A program made the translations under genes and the position numbers. Below are positions 6,206 through 13,398 of a stretch of 26,030 nucleotides of DNA, in pieces. A model generated the notes under the pieces. The model was not told the DNA's origin. It did not search any database and saw nothing but the letters and a program-made list of their open reading frames with translations. Positions within the stretch are counted from its first letter, which is position 1. The number at the start of each line of letters is the position of its first letter. The stretch is from Actinomycetota bacterium (GTDB lineage Bacteria; Actinomycetota; Acidimicrobiia; Acidimicrobiales; Ilumatobacteraceae): positions 1 to 26,030 of the forward strand of contig SXYT01000065.1 of assembly GCA_005788205.1 (NCBI GenBank), read 5' to 3'.

Positions 6206-7465
6206 TCACGGGTTCATTCTCGCCGACTCGATGACCGCCTCGGCGCAACGGCGCCCGGAGTACATCGCGCCCTGGATCGACCCCGTGTCGCGGTGGTCGC
6301 CGCACACGAAGAGCCCTTCGCCGAGCGACACCCGCTGCTTCGGGGAGAACGGGGGAGCCTGGTCGGGCTGGCCGTGCGGGATGCGGTACGTGCGCAGGTG
6401 GCGCCAGTTGTCGACCTGTGGGCCCCACCAGCTGCGCAGCTGGCGCCTGGCGGCGGACTCGAGGTCGCCGTCCACCGTGCCGGGCATCGCGGCCGCAACC
6501 AGGTGCCGTCCAGGCGGCGCGTAAGACGGCGACACGTGCGACATGACGGCGACGTTGTACACAGGCCCGTTGCCGTGGCCGTCCAGGATCACGTATGCAC
6601 CCTCCACCGGCGCGACATCAGCGGCGAAGTAGACGCACCCCGCCGCGCGCGATCCGACCTCCGGCATGCCGAGGAGTCGAGATGCCACCGGGCCCTCCGT
6701 TGCGACCACGATGCTGCGCGCCTCGATGCTGCGCCCCCCGGCGACGTCCACGCGGCCCGGCCGCACGGCGGTGACCGCCGTGTCGAGGTGCACGCTCGAG
6801 GTGCGCAACCTGGAGGCCAACTGTGTCGCGATCCCGCCCATGCCGTGCGCCGGGACCGCCGAGTCGCCGTCGGCGAGCGTGCGGAAGATGACGTCGAACA
6901 TCCTCCGCGAGGTGCCGAGTGAGGGGTCCAACTGGATGCCACCGACGAGCGGGCGGAAGAAGCGCTCGATCATGGCGGAGGAGAAACCCATCCCGCGCAG
7001 CGCGGCCATGGTGGGGATGTCGTCGCCGCGGAGCAACTGCCTCGGGTCGCTGCGCAGCAACCGTGCCCGCAGAAGTGCGATGCGCGCCTTGTCCTGGACG
7101 GTGCCGATGGACGCGGTGGCGGTGGACCAGATCGTGCGGGGGCGCCGGAACGGGTCGCCCACGACGGTTCCCTTGCCCCGGCGCCACACGAGTGCACCGG
7201 GCTCGAAGGTGCGAAGGTCGAGGGCGGCAAGATCGAGATGACGGTGGAGTTCGGGGTAGCCCGTGAGGAGAACCTGGAACCCGCGGTCGAGGACGAAACC
7301 GTCCACGGAGTCGCTGCGCACGCGCCCCCCGACACCGTCGCTTGCCTCGAGCACCGTGCACGGGATCCCGTTCGACTCCAGGACGCGCGCGGCGACCAGC
7401 CCGGCGAGCCCCGCGCCGACGATCACGACGTCAGCGGAGTCCGGGAGCGAAGAGGTCTCTGTCAC
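6206..7465 (-). CDS. FAD-dependent amine-oxidase / phytoene-desaturase-like oxidoreductase
   Basis: A 419-residue flavoprotein of the amine oxidase / protoporphyrinogen oxidase / phytoene desaturase superfamily. The N-terminal dinucleotide-binding fold VVIVGAGLAGLVAARVLESNG (about 13-33) is followed by the acidic residue of VLEAS and the GGRVRS motif. The C-terminal FAD segment GLFVCGDHRDTGSIQGAMYSG is also intact. No transmembrane segment is obvious. The GTG start overlaps the stop of the upstream epimerase gene by four bases (GTGA), so translation is probably coupled, and MarR follows 34 bases later. The coupling suggests a shared pathway with the TIGR01777 protein, but the substrate cannot be named: a carotenoid, porphyrin, polyamine or other amine are all possible in this superfamily. 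Confidence 0.88.
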   Translation of the reverse strand: MTETSSLPDSADVVIVGAGLAGLVAARVLESNGIPCTVLEASDGVGGRVRSDSVDGFVLDRGFQVLLTGYPELHRHLDLAALDLRTFEPGALVWRRGKGTVVGDPFRRPRTIWSTATASIGTVQDKARIALLRARLLRSDPRQLLRGDDIPTMAALRGMGFSSAMIERFFRPLVGGIQLDPSLGTSRRMFDVIFRTLADGDSAVPAHGMGGIATQLASRLRTSSVHLDTAVTAVRPGRVDVAGGRSIEARSIVVATEGPVASRLLGMPEVGSRAAGCVYFAADVAPVEGAYVILDGHGNGPVYNVAVMSHVSPSYAPPGRHLVAAAMPGTVDGDLESAARRQLRSWWGPQVDNWRHLRTYRIPHGQPDQAPPFSPKQRVSLGEGLFVCGDHRDTGSIQGAMYSGRRCAEAVIESARMNP

Positions 7466-8358
7466 CTGTCGAGAATGCCACGCAGCGCCTGCTCCAGCGA
7501 AGAATGGCGGAACACGTAGCCGTCACGCTGGAGCGCCCCCGGGACCACGCGCTGGCCCGTGAAGAGGAGAGCATCGGCCAGTTCCCTGCCGAGCAGGAGG
7601 GCCGGCCCGAAGGAGGGGATCGGCAGGAGGGCAGGGCGCCGCAGCACCCTGGCGAGCGTGCGCGTGAAGTCCGAGTTCATGACGGGCTCCGGCGCGGTGA
7701 GGTTCACGGGGCCCGACAGCGCGGACCCGAGGAGGTGCACGATCGCCCCGACCTCGTCGTCGATCGAGATCCAGCTCTGCCACTGGCCGCCGTTGCCGAA
7801 CTTTCCCCCGAGCCCGACCGCGAAGAGGGGGAGCTGCTTCTTCAGCGCACCGCCTGCGCGGGAGAGCACGATGCCGGTGCGCAGGTGCACGGTCCGCACG
7901 CCCGCGCTCTCGGCTGCACGCGTGGCGGACTCCCACTGCTCGCACACATCGGCGAGGAAACCCTCCCCGTGGGCGGATGTCTCGTCGAGGACCTCGCCGT
8001 CACGCGGCCCGTAGATGCCGATGGCCGAACCGGAGAGGAAGACCGTCGGCTTCACTGCGGCGTCCGCGATGGCGCCCGCGAGGAGGGAGGTGCTTTTCGT
8101 GCGGCTCTCCAGGATCTCGCGCTTGTAGTCATCCGTCCAGCGCTTGTCACCGATGCCGGCGCCGGCCAGGTGGATGACCGCATCGATGCCGTCGAGGAAC
8201 CCGGGTGCGAGCGAGCCAACTGCAGGGTCCCACCTGCGTTCGCTGCCGCCGCGTGGTTCGCGCCGGACCGCACGGACCACAGTGTGGCCGAGTTTCTCCA
8301 GATGGGGTACGAGGGCCGAGCCGATGAGCCCGGAGGCCCCGGTGACGAGAATGTTCAT
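7462..8358 (-). CDS. TIGR01777-type epimerase (SDR39U1/YfcH-like extended SDR)
   Basis: A 298-residue extended short-chain dehydrogenase. The NADP-type Rossmann motif is VTGASGLIGSALVPHLEKLGH at the extreme N-terminus, followed by DAVIHLAGAGIGDKRW, FLSGSAIGIYGPRDGE, RTGIVLSRAGGALKK, WISIDDEVGAIVHLL and a C-terminal DUF1731-like segment (NLTAPEPVMNSDFTRTLARVL). The reaction of this family is not established. The ATG at 8358 is chosen since it begins exactly at the Rossmann strand and has GGGAGG 11 bases upstream; the frame is open further but then runs antisense to the next gene. It is coupled to the FAD oxidoreductase downstream. In Mycobacterium tuberculosis the homologous family sits between dlaT and lipB, so its presence beside lpd, E2 and lipBA here is a recurring association. 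Confidence 0.9.
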   Translation of the reverse strand: MNILVTGASGLIGSALVPHLEKLGHTVVRAVRREPRGGSERRWDPAVGSLAPGFLDGIDAVIHLAGAGIGDKRWTDDYKREILESRTKSTSLLAGAIADAAVKPTVFLSGSAIGIYGPRDGEVLDETSAHGEGFLADVCEQWESATRAAESAGVRTVHLRTGIVLSRAGGALKKQLPLFAVGLGGKFGNGGQWQSWISIDDEVGAIVHLLGSALSGPVNLTAPEPVMNSDFTRTLARVLRRPALLPIPSFGPALLLGRELADALLFTGQRVVPGALQRDGYVFRHSSLEQALRGILDR

Positions 8359-8405
8359 GTGAATCACAACCTCCCGCGCAGCGGTTCTGTTCCTCGCCGC
8401 GGGCG

Positions 8406-8411
8406 TAGCCT
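8406..8411 (+). promoter_or_regulatory. -10 box TAGCCT before the small membrane protein gene
   Basis: TAGCCT lies 8 bases before the GTG at 8420 with no ribosome-binding site in between. It fits the same near-start -10 pattern as the other genes. No clear -35 is seen. Confidence 0.35.
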
Positions 8412-8419
8412 TCCGTGAC

Positions 8420-8857
8420 GTGAGCACCCGCAGACTGATCCTCACCGCCCTCCTGTGCGGAATCGCCATCGTGGTGGCCGGCGGAGCGAAACTCCTGCAG
8501 GTGGCGAACGAGGACGCAGAGGTGATCGTTCTCTCCCTCGGTGCCGCATCCACCCTCGGGGACATGACCGTCACGGTGGACGCGATCGCGCAGACGGGAG
8601 CAGGGACAGATGTCACCGTCACGATGGGCGGTGTGGAGGGTGCAGATGCCATCGAGGGCTGGAGGATGCTTGCGGGCGGCAAGGTGGTGGCACCCCTGGC
8701 AGATGCCGCGGGCGAATCGACAGTCCCGCCCCGGTGCACGGTCACGCGCACCGCTGGTGGCAGGCCGTGCGTGGTGCGGTTCCCCGTCAGCGAGGGCACC
8801 GTGACCATCGCATACCTCCGCGCGGGTGCCCAATCCCAGTGGTCAACTGCCCCCTAA
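8420..8857 (+). CDS. Small membrane-anchored protein of unknown function
   Basis: I do not recognise this 145-residue protein. It has a basic start (STRR) followed by a single hydrophobic segment LILTALLCGIAIVVAGG (about 6-22), then an outside-facing domain of beta-rich character (many Val/Thr alternations). This predicts a signal-anchor or uncleaved signal peptide with the rest outside the membrane. The Cys in the hydrophobic segment is not in a good lipobox. Two further Cys (in PPRCTV and RPCVVRF) are close enough for a disulfide. The start is the GTG at 8420, after a TAGCCT box. It diverges from the epimerase gene across 61 bases and ends 62 bases before lpd. Composition matches the neighbours, so it is probably a real gene, but its function is unknown. 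Confidence 0.7.
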   Translation: MSTRRLILTALLCGIAIVVAGGAKLLQVANEDAEVIVLSLGAASTLGDMTVTVDAIAQTGAGTDVTVTMGGVEGADAIEGWRMLAGGKVVAPLADAAGESTVPPRCTVTRTAGGRPCVVRFPVSEGTVTIAYLRAGAQSQWSTAP

Positions 8858-8866
8858 CGGCTACCG

Positions 8867-8899
8867 TTGGGGTCGCTTCACGCGACTAAAACGCCCCAA
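8867..8899 (+). promoter_or_regulatory. Stem-forming lpd leader region
   Basis: TTGGGG (8867-8872) pairs with CCCCAA (8894-8899) around an inner GTCGC/GCGAC hairpin with a TTCAC loop. The A-rich bulge CTAAAACG lies between the two arms on the 3' side. It sits between the end of the small membrane protein gene and lpd and may be a terminator, an RNA leader or part of the lpd promoter. GAGGAG follows about 10 bases before the lpd ATG. Confidence 0.3.
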
Positions 8900-8919
8900 C
8901 CTGCTGAGGAGACCCCGCG

Positions 8920-10320
8920 ATGGCTGACCAGTTCGACCTTGTGATCGTCGGCGGCGGTCCCGGTGGCTACGCGGCCGCCTTCTACGGGGCATCCGCCGGC
9001 CTCTCGGTCGCACTCGTCGAGAAGGACGTCATCGGTGGCACCTGCCTGAACCGCGGGTGCATCCCTGCGAAGGCATTCCTCGAGACCGCCGCGGCGCGGC
9101 GCCACGCAGAACACGCGAACGAGTTCGGCATCGCCACGGTCGTCGGGGACATCAATTTTGCGGTTGCCCAGGCACGCAAGCAGAAGATCGTGGACGGCCT
9201 GGTGAAAGGCCTCACGGGCCTCACCAAGTCGAAGAAGGTCACCTACCTGCTCGGCACCGGTTCGCTCAACACCGACAACTCGGTCACGGTCACGGCCGCC
9301 GACGGTGCCGTCAGCCGGATCAGCGGGCGCAACATCATTCTCGCCGCGGGGTCGGTGCCGCGGGTCATCCCCGGCTTCGAGCCGGGTGGCCCGGTGATGA
9401 CATCCGACGAGGTGCTCATGCTCGAGCACATCCCGGCCCGCATCGCAGTCATCGGCGGCGGCGCGATCGGGTGCGAGTTCGCCTCCACTTTCGCCGACCT
9501 CGGCGCCCAGGTCACGATCCTCGAGGGACTGCCGAAGATCCTCCCCGGACTCGACGCGGATCTCGCGACCGTGGTGGTGCGCTCATTCCAGAAGAAGAAG
9601 ATCGACATCAAGACCGGTGTGGGTGTGAAGAGCCACACGCCCACCGGCAGCGGGTCCACCGTGGTGCAGTTCGGTGACGGCGAGTCGATAGAGGTAGACG
9701 CGGTCATCGTGTCGATCGGGCGCCGCCCGTTCGCGGACCAACTGGGTCTCGCCTCCACGGGCGTGAAGGTGTCAGACCGTGGTTTCGTCGAGGTCGACGA
9801 GTGGTGTCTCACCTCGGCCGCCAACGTGTGGGCCATCGGGGACCTCATCAACACGCCCCAGCTCGCGCACGTCGCGTACGCGGAGGCGATTCTTGTGGTC
9901 AAGCAGGTGCTCGGCGAGAAGACCGTCCCGGTCGACTACGACCGCGTGCCCTGGGCGATCTACTGCCAGCCCGAGGTCGCCTGGGCCGGGCCGGGCGAGG
10001 AGGCCGCGAGGGCGGCGGGCCACGATGTCGTCGTGTCGAAGCACCAGTTCCGCGCCAACTCCCGTGCCCAGATCCTGGGCGAGACCGACGGTCTCGTGAA
10101 GATCATCGCCAAGAAGAACCCGGACGGCAGCGCCGGCCAGGTTCTCGGCGTGCACATGGTCGGACCGTGGGTCACCGAGCAACTCTCCGGCGGCTACCTG
10201 GCCGTCAACTGGGAGGCGACGGTGGACGAAATCGCGCACTTCATCCAGCCCCACCCCAGCCTCTCCGAGCTGTTCGGCGAGACGGTTATGGCCCTGACCG
10301 GCCGCAGCATCAACTCCTAG
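8920..10320 (+). CDS. lpdA: Dihydrolipoyl dehydrogenase (E3)
   Basis: A 466-residue flavoenzyme that reoxidises dihydrolipoyl groups of 2-oxoacid dehydrogenase complexes (and glycine cleavage) with NAD. FAD motif VIVGGGPGGYAAAFYGASAG is at the N-terminus. The redox disulfide is Cys42/Cys47 in GGTCLNRGCIPAK. The NAD fold IAVIGGGAIGCEFASTFADLG and the second FAD segment NVWAIGDLINTPQLAHVAYAEA are both present, and the C-terminal dimer-interface His445/Glu450 pair is in QPHPSLSE. The ATG at 8920 follows GAGGAGACCCCGCG, a good ribosome-binding site. The E2 gene follows after 41 bases, then lipBA, so this is most likely one transcript. Everything needed for activity is visible. Confidence 0.97.
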   Translation: MADQFDLVIVGGGPGGYAAAFYGASAGLSVALVEKDVIGGTCLNRGCIPAKAFLETAAARRHAEHANEFGIATVVGDINFAVAQARKQKIVDGLVKGLTGLTKSKKVTYLLGTGSLNTDNSVTVTAADGAVSRISGRNIILAAGSVPRVIPGFEPGGPVMTSDEVLMLEHIPARIAVIGGGAIGCEFASTFADLGAQVTILEGLPKILPGLDADLATVVVRSFQKKKIDIKTGVGVKSHTPTGSGSTVVQFGDGESIEVDAVIVSIGRRPFADQLGLASTGVKVSDRGFVEVDEWCLTSAANVWAIGDLINTPQLAHVAYAEAILVVKQVLGEKTVPVDYDRVPWAIYCQPEVAWAGPGEEAARAAGHDVVVSKHQFRANSRAQILGETDGLVKIIAKKNPDGSAGQVLGVHMVGPWVTEQLSGGYLAVNWEATVDEIAHFIQPHPSLSELFGETVMALTGRSINS

Positions 10321-10361
10321 ACGCACGACCCAGAGACAGAACGAGAAGGAACGAACGACAG

Positions 10362-11717
10362 ATGGCAGAAGTAACGCTCCCGCAGCTCGGTGAGACCGTC
10401 ACCGAGGGGACGATCACCCGCTGGTTCAAGAAGGTGGGCGACACGGTTGCCGCCGACGAGCCGTTGTTCGAGGTGTCCACCGACACGGTCGACACCGAGG
10501 TCCCCTCGCCGGTCGCCGGAGTGCTCGTGGAGATCCGCGTGCAGGAAGGTGACACGGTTCCCGTCGGGGCCGTCATCGGGGTCGTCGGCGATGCAGGGGC
10601 TGCCCCTGCCGCGGCGCCGGCACCTGTCGCCGCATCTGCTCCCGCGCCGGCGCCCGAACCGGCACCCGCGCCCACCGCTCCTCCTGCCGCGGCGCCGGCA
10701 CCCGCTCCCGCGGCACCCGCCCCTGTCGCTCCGGCTCCCGTGCCCGCGGCGGCGCAGCACGGCAGCCTCGGCTCCGACATCGTGCTGTCACCGGTCGTGC
10801 GCCGCCTCATCAACGAGAACGGCCTGGACGTGCGCGCCATCACTGGCACCGGGCCCGGTGGGCGCATCACGCGCGATGACGTGCTCTCTGTCATCGAAAA
10901 GGGCGGCGCGCGCGCCGTGCCCCCGGCCGCGCCACCCGTGCCGGCTGCCGCGTCGTCCGGCAGGCCGGCCCCCGCAACACCGCGGCCTGCCGTCACCGCG
11001 GGTGCCCGCGACGAGATCGTGGCATTGTCGCGCATCCGCCAGGCGACCGGTTCGCACATGATCATGAGCCAGGGCGTGAGCCCGCACGCATTCAGCGTGG
11101 TGGAGGTCGACTACTCGAACGTGGACGCGACACGGGGCAGGGTGAAGGACGAGTTCAGGGCGAGCGAGGGGTTCGGGCTCTCGTACCTGCCGTTCATCGC
11201 GCGCGCCGTCGTCGATGCGCTCGTGGACTTCCCGCACCTGAATGCCTCGGTGGGTGATGACCAACTGGTCGTGCACCGGTACGTGGACCTCGGCATCGCC
11301 GTCGACCTCGAGTACAACGGCCTGCTCGTGCCGGTCGTGCGCGATGCCGAGACAAAGAGGCTGCGCGCGATCGCACGCGAGATCAACGATCTCGCCACCC
11401 GTGCACGCAGCCGCCGTCTCTCGCCCGACGAGATCCAGGGCGGTACGTTCACGCTCTCGAACAACGGCTCCGCAGGTTCTGTTCTCACGATGCCGATCAT
11501 CAACCAGCCCCAGGTCGGGATCCTCTCCACCGACGCAATCGTGAAGAAGCCCGTCGTCATCGACGTGCCCGGGGGCGGCGAATCAATCGCCATCCACCCG
11601 GTGGGCAACCTCGCGATGGCGTGGGACCACCGCGCGTTCGACGGTGCCTACGCGGCCGGTTTCCTTGTCCGCACCAAGGAGATCCTCGAGACCCGCGACT
11701 GGTCGAGCGAGGTCTAG
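10362..11717 (+). CDS. sucB: 2-oxoacid dehydrogenase E2 (dihydrolipoamide acyltransferase) lacking the lipoyl lysine
   Basis: A 451-residue acyltransferase core of a 2-oxoacid dehydrogenase complex, of the actinobacterial SucB/DlaT type. Domains in order: one lipoyl domain (about 1-78), an Ala/Pro linker (about 79-135), the peripheral-subunit-binding domain LSPVVRRLINENG...GRITRDDV (about 142-179), a second Ala/Pro linker, and the catalytic domain ending with His423 and Asp427 in DHRAFDG. The lipoyl fold is otherwise canonical, but the hairpin reads VSTDTVDTEVPSP where relatives have VSTDKVDTE: residue 42 is Thr (ACG, 10485-10487). No lysine lies near enough to substitute, and there is only one lipoyl domain. 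As read, this E2 could not carry lipoate. The start is the ATG at 10362, with AAGGA 11 bases upstream; the long open frame before it is antisense-like shadow over lpd. Family identity is certain, competence is not. Confidence 0.95.
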   Translation: MAEVTLPQLGETVTEGTITRWFKKVGDTVAADEPLFEVSTDTVDTEVPSPVAGVLVEIRVQEGDTVPVGAVIGVVGDAGAAPAAAPAPVAASAPAPAPEPAPAPTAPPAAAPAPAPAAPAPVAPAPVPAAAQHGSLGSDIVLSPVVRRLINENGLDVRAITGTGPGGRITRDDVLSVIEKGGARAVPPAAPPVPAAASSGRPAPATPRPAVTAGARDEIVALSRIRQATGSHMIMSQGVSPHAFSVVEVDYSNVDATRGRVKDEFRASEGFGLSYLPFIARAVVDALVDFPHLNASVGDDQLVVHRYVDLGIAVDLEYNGLLVPVVRDAETKRLRAIAREINDLATRARSRRLSPDEIQGGTFTLSNNGSAGSVLTMPIINQPQVGILSTDAIVKKPVVIDVPGGGESIAIHPVGNLAMAWDHRAFDGAYAAGFLVRTKEILETRDWSSEV

Positions 11718-11736
11718 GAAGACTGGGGCACCGGAA

Positions 11737-13398
11737 GTGACTCGGCCCGCACTGCAGGTCCGCTGGCTCGGTCGCGTGCCGTACCGCGAGGCGCTCGCGG
11801 TGCAGGAGGCCGTCTTCGCCGCCGGCAGGGGGAACCACCTGCTCCTCATGGAGCACCCGCACGTGTTCACCCACGGCCCCTCCGCTGACCTCGCGAACAA
11901 CCTGAGGTGCGACCCGGCCGCTGTCGGGGCCGACTTCGTGGCGGTCAACCGCGGCGGTGACATCACCTACCACGGCCCCGGCCCGCTGGTCGGCTACCCG
12001 CTTCTCGTGCTGGAGGGACGCAACGGCGCCGATGGGCCCGCTGAGTCGTCCGCGTACGTGCACCTTCTCGAGCAGGTGATCATCGACACCCTGTCTGATG
12101 TCGGCGTGCCCGGCGCATCGCGCCTGGACGGCTACCCCGGCGTGTGGCTGGGCGTCGCCGAGGGCCGGCCGCGCAAGATCTGTGCCGTCGGTGTGCGCAT
12201 CGGGCGTCGTCGCACGATGCACGGCTTCGCACTGAACGTGACCACCGACCTGTCGTACATGCGTGACCACATCGTGCCGTGCGGCATCCCCGAGCACCCC
12301 GTGACCTCCCTCGCCGAGGAGGGGGTTGACGCCGACATGCAACAGGTTGCTGCCGCGGTCTCGCTGCGTGCGGCCGCCACCTGGACGGGCGGCATGCTCG
12401 AGCGCCACGACGTGGCGTGGCGCGAGACCCCGGATGACCTCTCGCTCTTCTCGCGTGGCGAGGGTCCCGGCAAGCCGGTGCGCCTGATGAGCAGGCTCGC
12501 CCGTGCCGGCGTGGAGGACGCAATCGACATCAGCGAGCGCAAGCCCGACTGGATCCGCCCGCACGTCTCCATGGGCGACAACGTCATGTCGCTGAAGCGC
12601 ACGCTGCGTGACCTCTCGCTCGTGACGGTGTGCGAGGAGGCAGGCTGCCCGAACCTGTCGGAGTGCTGGGACTCGGGCACGGCCACGTTCATGGTGCTCG
12701 GCGAGCGCTGCACGAGGGCCTGCGGCTTCTGTCTGGTCGACACCCGCAAGCCCGGGCCCCCCGATGACGACGAGCCCTCCAGGGTCGCTGATGCCGTGCG
12801 CCGGATGGGGCTGTCCTATGCGGTGCTCACGATGGTGGCGCGTGACGACCTGGCGGACGAGGGCATGGGCCACGTGGCGAGGTGCATCGAGGCGATCCGC
12901 GCGGTCGACCCGTCGATCCGTATCGAGACGCTCATCTCGGACGCACGCGGCACCGACTCACTGGAGATCCTCTTCGCTGCCGCGCCGGACGTGATGAATC
13001 ACAACGTCGAGACCGTGCCGCGCCTGCAGCGTGCGGTGCGGCCGAGCGCCGGTTACGCGCGCAGCCTCTCTGTGCTCGCACGCTCCAGGGCGCGCGGGCT
13101 CGTCACGAAGTCGGGTCTCATCGTGGGGATGGGGGAGACGGACGGGGAGGTGCGCGCCACGCTCCTCGACCTCGCCGCCATCGGTGTCGACATCGTGACG
13201 ATCGGCCAGTACCTGCGGCCCACCACCCACCACCTGCCCGTCGCGCGCTGGGTGGAGCCCCCGGTGTTCGACCTCTTCAAGGAGTGGGGCGAGTCGTTCG
13301 GCATCGGCCACGTGGAGTCCAGCCCGCTCACCCGCAGCAGTTACCACGCCAGGGAGGCGGCTTCGGCCGCCGTACCTGTCACAATCGGAGTCCGATGA
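11737..13398 (+). CDS. lipB/lipA: LipB-LipA fusion: octanoyltransferase joined to lipoyl synthase
   Basis: One 553-residue frame carries both steps of lipoate assembly. Residues 1 to about 230 are octanoyl-ACP:protein octanoyltransferase (LipB): RGGDITYHGPG (His79), catalytic Lys147 in RKICAVGVRI and catalytic Cys182 in VPCGIPEHPVTS. After a linker of about 20 residues, residues from about 251 are lipoyl synthase (LipA): auxiliary 4Fe-4S cysteines 299, 304 and 310 (TVCEEAGCPNLSEC), radical-SAM CxxxCxxC at 325, 329 and 332, TKSGLIVGMGETDGE, IGQYLRP and the terminal RSSYHA with the cluster-binding Ser. There is no stop or frameshift between the halves; Met251 could allow internal initiation but has no ribosome site. 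Pro83 replaces the usual Gln of YHGPGQ, and DDLADEG replaces DDLxDGG. The GTG at 11737 lies 19 bases after the E2 stop. The downstream M24 gene overlaps by 4 bases (ATGA). Confidence 0.93.
   Translation: MTRPALQVRWLGRVPYREALAVQEAVFAAGRGNHLLLMEHPHVFTHGPSADLANNLRCDPAAVGADFVAVNRGGDITYHGPGPLVGYPLLVLEGRNGADGPAESSAYVHLLEQVIIDTLSDVGVPGASRLDGYPGVWLGVAEGRPRKICAVGVRIGRRRTMHGFALNVTTDLSYMRDHIVPCGIPEHPVTSLAEEGVDADMQQVAAAVSLRAAATWTGGMLERHDVAWRETPDDLSLFSRGEGPGKPVRLMSRLARAGVEDAIDISERKPDWIRPHVSMGDNVMSLKRTLRDLSLVTVCEEAGCPNLSECWDSGTATFMVLGERCTRACGFCLVDTRKPGPPDDDEPSRVADAVRRMGLSYAVLTMVARDDLADEGMGHVARCIEAIRAVDPSIRIETLISDARGTDSLEILFAAAPDVMNHNVETVPRLQRAVRPSAGYARSLSVLARSRARGLVTKSGLIVGMGETDGEVRATLLDLAAIGVDIVTIGQYLRPTTHHLPVARWVEPPVFDLFKEWGESFGIGHVESSPLTRSSYHAREAASAAVPVTIGVR

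Noticed and set aside
8359..8808. N-terminal extension of the TIGR01777 epimerase frame
   Set aside because: The Rossmann fold begins exactly at the ATG at 8358; the extension is antisense to the small membrane protein gene and has shadow-like composition.
9801..10361. Upstream extension of the E2 frame over lpd
   Set aside because: The translation is Arg/Gly-rich shadow sequence; the lipoyl domain starts at the ATG at 10362 as in other E2 proteins.
10597..10760. Repetitive GCGCCGGCACC-like tract as a DNA repeat element
   Set aside because: It encodes the Ala/Pro-rich flexible linker between the E2 lipoyl and binding domains, which explains the repetition.
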